Position numbers and translations under genes: made by a program. From Intestinibacillus sp050255995 (GTDB taxonomy: Bacteria; Bacillota; Clostridia; Oscillospirales; Butyricicoccaceae), in assembly GCA_050255995.1 (NCBI GenBank), contig JBFWIM010000020.1, positions 1 through 21,327 of the forward strand: DNA of 21,327 bases, in the 5' to 3' direction. The notes under the pieces were generated by a model. The model saw only the letters and a program-made list of their open reading frames with translations. It was not told where the DNA came from and did no database searches. Shown here in pieces: positions 20,077 to 21,327 of the stretch. Within the stretch, counting starts at the first letter, position 1. Each line of letters begins with the position of its first letter.

Positions 20077-21327
20077 ATGTGTTCTATTTGCGGAATTCTC
20101 GGCAATGATGCGCAAAATGTTGCTGAAACACTCGGAGCCATGAGCGCGGCAATGCAAAACAGAGGACCGGATCAAAGAGGAACGTATGTCAGCGGGGATA
20201 TTGCCTTTGCGCACAACAGACTGTCCATCATTGATCCGGAAAACGGTAAGCAGCCCATGACGCGCACGTATTTGGGGCGCACATATACTATCATCTATAA
20301 TGGGGAGCTGTATAACACCCCGGAGCTGACCGCGCTTGTCCGGCAGGAAGGCATCAGCCTGCAAACCCATTGTGACACCGAAGTTGTGCTGTACATGTAC
20401 ATTCTGTTTGGGGAGAAGTGCGCGTCTCTGCTCAACGGGATTTTTGCCTTTGCGGTCTATGATGAAACGAGGAAGGAAGTCTATCTGGCGAGGGATCGGT
20501 TCGGCATCAAGCCGCTGTTTTATGCCGAACCGAAAGGCGCTTTTATCTTTGCCTCGGAAATCAAGGCGCTTCTGCGCTATCCGGATATCCGGCCGGTTGT
20601 GGACCAGGAAGGACTTTGGGAGCTGCTGTTCCTGTCGCCGGTCAGGCTGACGGGCGGCATCTTCCGGGATGTTGAAGAGCTGGAGCCTGCGCACTACGCC
20701 GTTTGGAGCCGGGATGGGTTGCGCATCCGCTGCTATTGGAATTTGGAGGCCAGAATCTGTGAGGATGACCGCGATGACGCGATCGAACGAACCCGCGTGC
20801 TGCTGACGGATGCAGTCGAGCGGCAGCTTGTTTCCGATGTGCCGCTTTGCACACTGTTGTCCGGCGGGCTGGATTCCTCCATTATCAGTGCGGTGGCGGC
20901 GGATTACTACAAACGGCACGGCATGACCCTGTCCACCTATTCCTTCGAATACGAGGGCAACCGGGAAAATTTCCACAGCAGCCTGTTCCAACCGCAGAGT
21001 GACGACGAGTATGCCCGCTATATGGCGGCCATACTGGGCACGGATCACACCGTGCTGACTGCCCCAACAGACGAGGTGAGAGATCTGCTCGGCGCGGCGG
21101 TGCTGGCGCGGGACTTCCCCGGGCAGGCGGATATTGACTCGTCCCTTCTGTATTACTGCCGCAGGATCAAAGAGCGGCACACCGTGGCGATGTCGGGGGA
21201 CTGTGCCGACGAAATTTTTGGAGGTTACCCATGGTTCTACCGGCCGGAGATGCTGGAGAACCCGTTCTTCCCCTGGATTCACGATCCGATGCTTCGCGCT
21301 TCGCTTTTCCGGGACGGCGTCGCCAAG
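20077..21327 (+). CDS. asnB: Asparagine synthase (glutamine-hydrolysing), 3' partial
   Basis: Makes asparagine from aspartate, ATP and glutamine. Seen: 417 codons to the window edge with no stop; the family is usually about 500-640 residues. The class II glutaminase domain begins with Cys2 (MCSICGILG), exposed after Met removal. It continues with NRGPDQRG, HNRLSIID, IYNGELYN and the CDTEVVLYMY/NGIFAFAVYD/RDRFGIKPLFY stretch. The synthetase domain has the pyrophosphate loop LSGGLDSS (261-268) and SGDCADEIFGGYPWF (from 373). AAAGGAG sits seven bases before the ATG. Its transcript must pass the strong terminator just upstream, so attenuation control is likely (inference). Since the 3' part is missing, a specialised AsnB-like amidotransferase cannot be fully excluded. 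Confidence 0.93.
   Translation, partial: MCSICGILGNDAQNVAETLGAMSAAMQNRGPDQRGTYVSGDIAFAHNRLSIIDPENGKQPMTRTYLGRTYTIIYNGELYNTPELTALVRQEGISLQTHCDTEVVLYMYILFGEKCASLLNGIFAFAVYDETRKEVYLARDRFGIKPLFYAEPKGAFIFASEIKALLRYPDIRPVVDQEGLWELLFLSPVRLTGGIFRDVEELEPAHYAVWSRDGLRIRCYWNLEARICEDDRDDAIERTRVLLTDAVERQLVSDVPLCTLLSGGLDSSIISAVAADYYKRHGMTLSTYSFEYEGNRENFHSSLFQPQSDDEYARYMAAILGTDHTVLTAPTDEVRDLLGAAVLARDFPGQADIDSSLLYYCRRIKERHTVAMSGDCADEIFGGYPWFYRPEMLENPFFPWIHDPMLRASLFRDGVAK

Noticed and set aside
19996..21282. 428-residue minus-strand ORF opposite asnB
   Set aside because: The plus strand encodes a textbook asparagine synthase that runs off the window; the opposite frame has no recognisable feature.

Overview
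The window looks like chromosomal DNA from a Gram-positive anaerobe of the class Clostridia, probably a gut Oscillospirales-type bacterium. The basis is moderately high GC, strong Shine-Dalgarno sites, a SpoVG gene, a MurC/diacylglycerol glucosyltransferase neighbourhood, a one-chain PurL of the clostridial type, a cytidylate kinase-like protein and a FeoA-FeoB-DtxR operon. The family-level placement is inference. I see no phage, transposon, CRISPR array, rRNA or tRNA. Almost all of the window is ordinary housekeeping sequence; the interest lies in the regulatory DNA and in two small operons.

Layout, left to right. A CPBP membrane protease is cut by the left edge (2-961). It converges on a UgtP-like glucosyltransferase (minus) across a perfect 19-bp shared terminator. 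Further right lie spoVG (minus) and, divergently, murC (plus), then a cytidylate kinase-like gene with its own consensus promoter overlapped by inverted repeats. Next is a very long minus-strand purL (4834-8565). A 337-bp gap follows. It holds the purL promoter and, on the plus strand, a promoter followed by a strongly structured GC-rich transcript of unknown type leading to rpe. A monoacylglycerol-lipase-like hydrolase (minus), a MIF-like tautomerase (plus) and uracil-DNA glycosylase (minus) follow, separated by hairpin terminators.

From 12055 to 16004 there is a self-contained operon: a consensus promoter with a palindromic operator, a YtrA-type GntR repressor, an ABC ATPase, a 733-residue permease with a large extracytoplasmic domain, and a small membrane-anchored protein I do not recognise, closed by a terminator. 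From 16081 to 19005 there is a ferrous-iron operon: promoter with a perfect dyad over the expected transcription start, feoA, feoB and a DtxR-family regulator. The regulator's gene ends with a terminator-like hairpin inside the reading frame. A ZIP metal transporter converges on it, so this stretch is a metal-homeostasis cluster.

At the right edge, asparagine synthase (asnB) runs off the window. Its leader contains a promoter, a 39-codon open reading frame with a good ribosome-binding site, and a strong intrinsic terminator only about 14 bases before the asnB start codon, which suggests control by attenuation. The most promising candidates for something undescribed are the structured RNA before rpe and the asnB leader.
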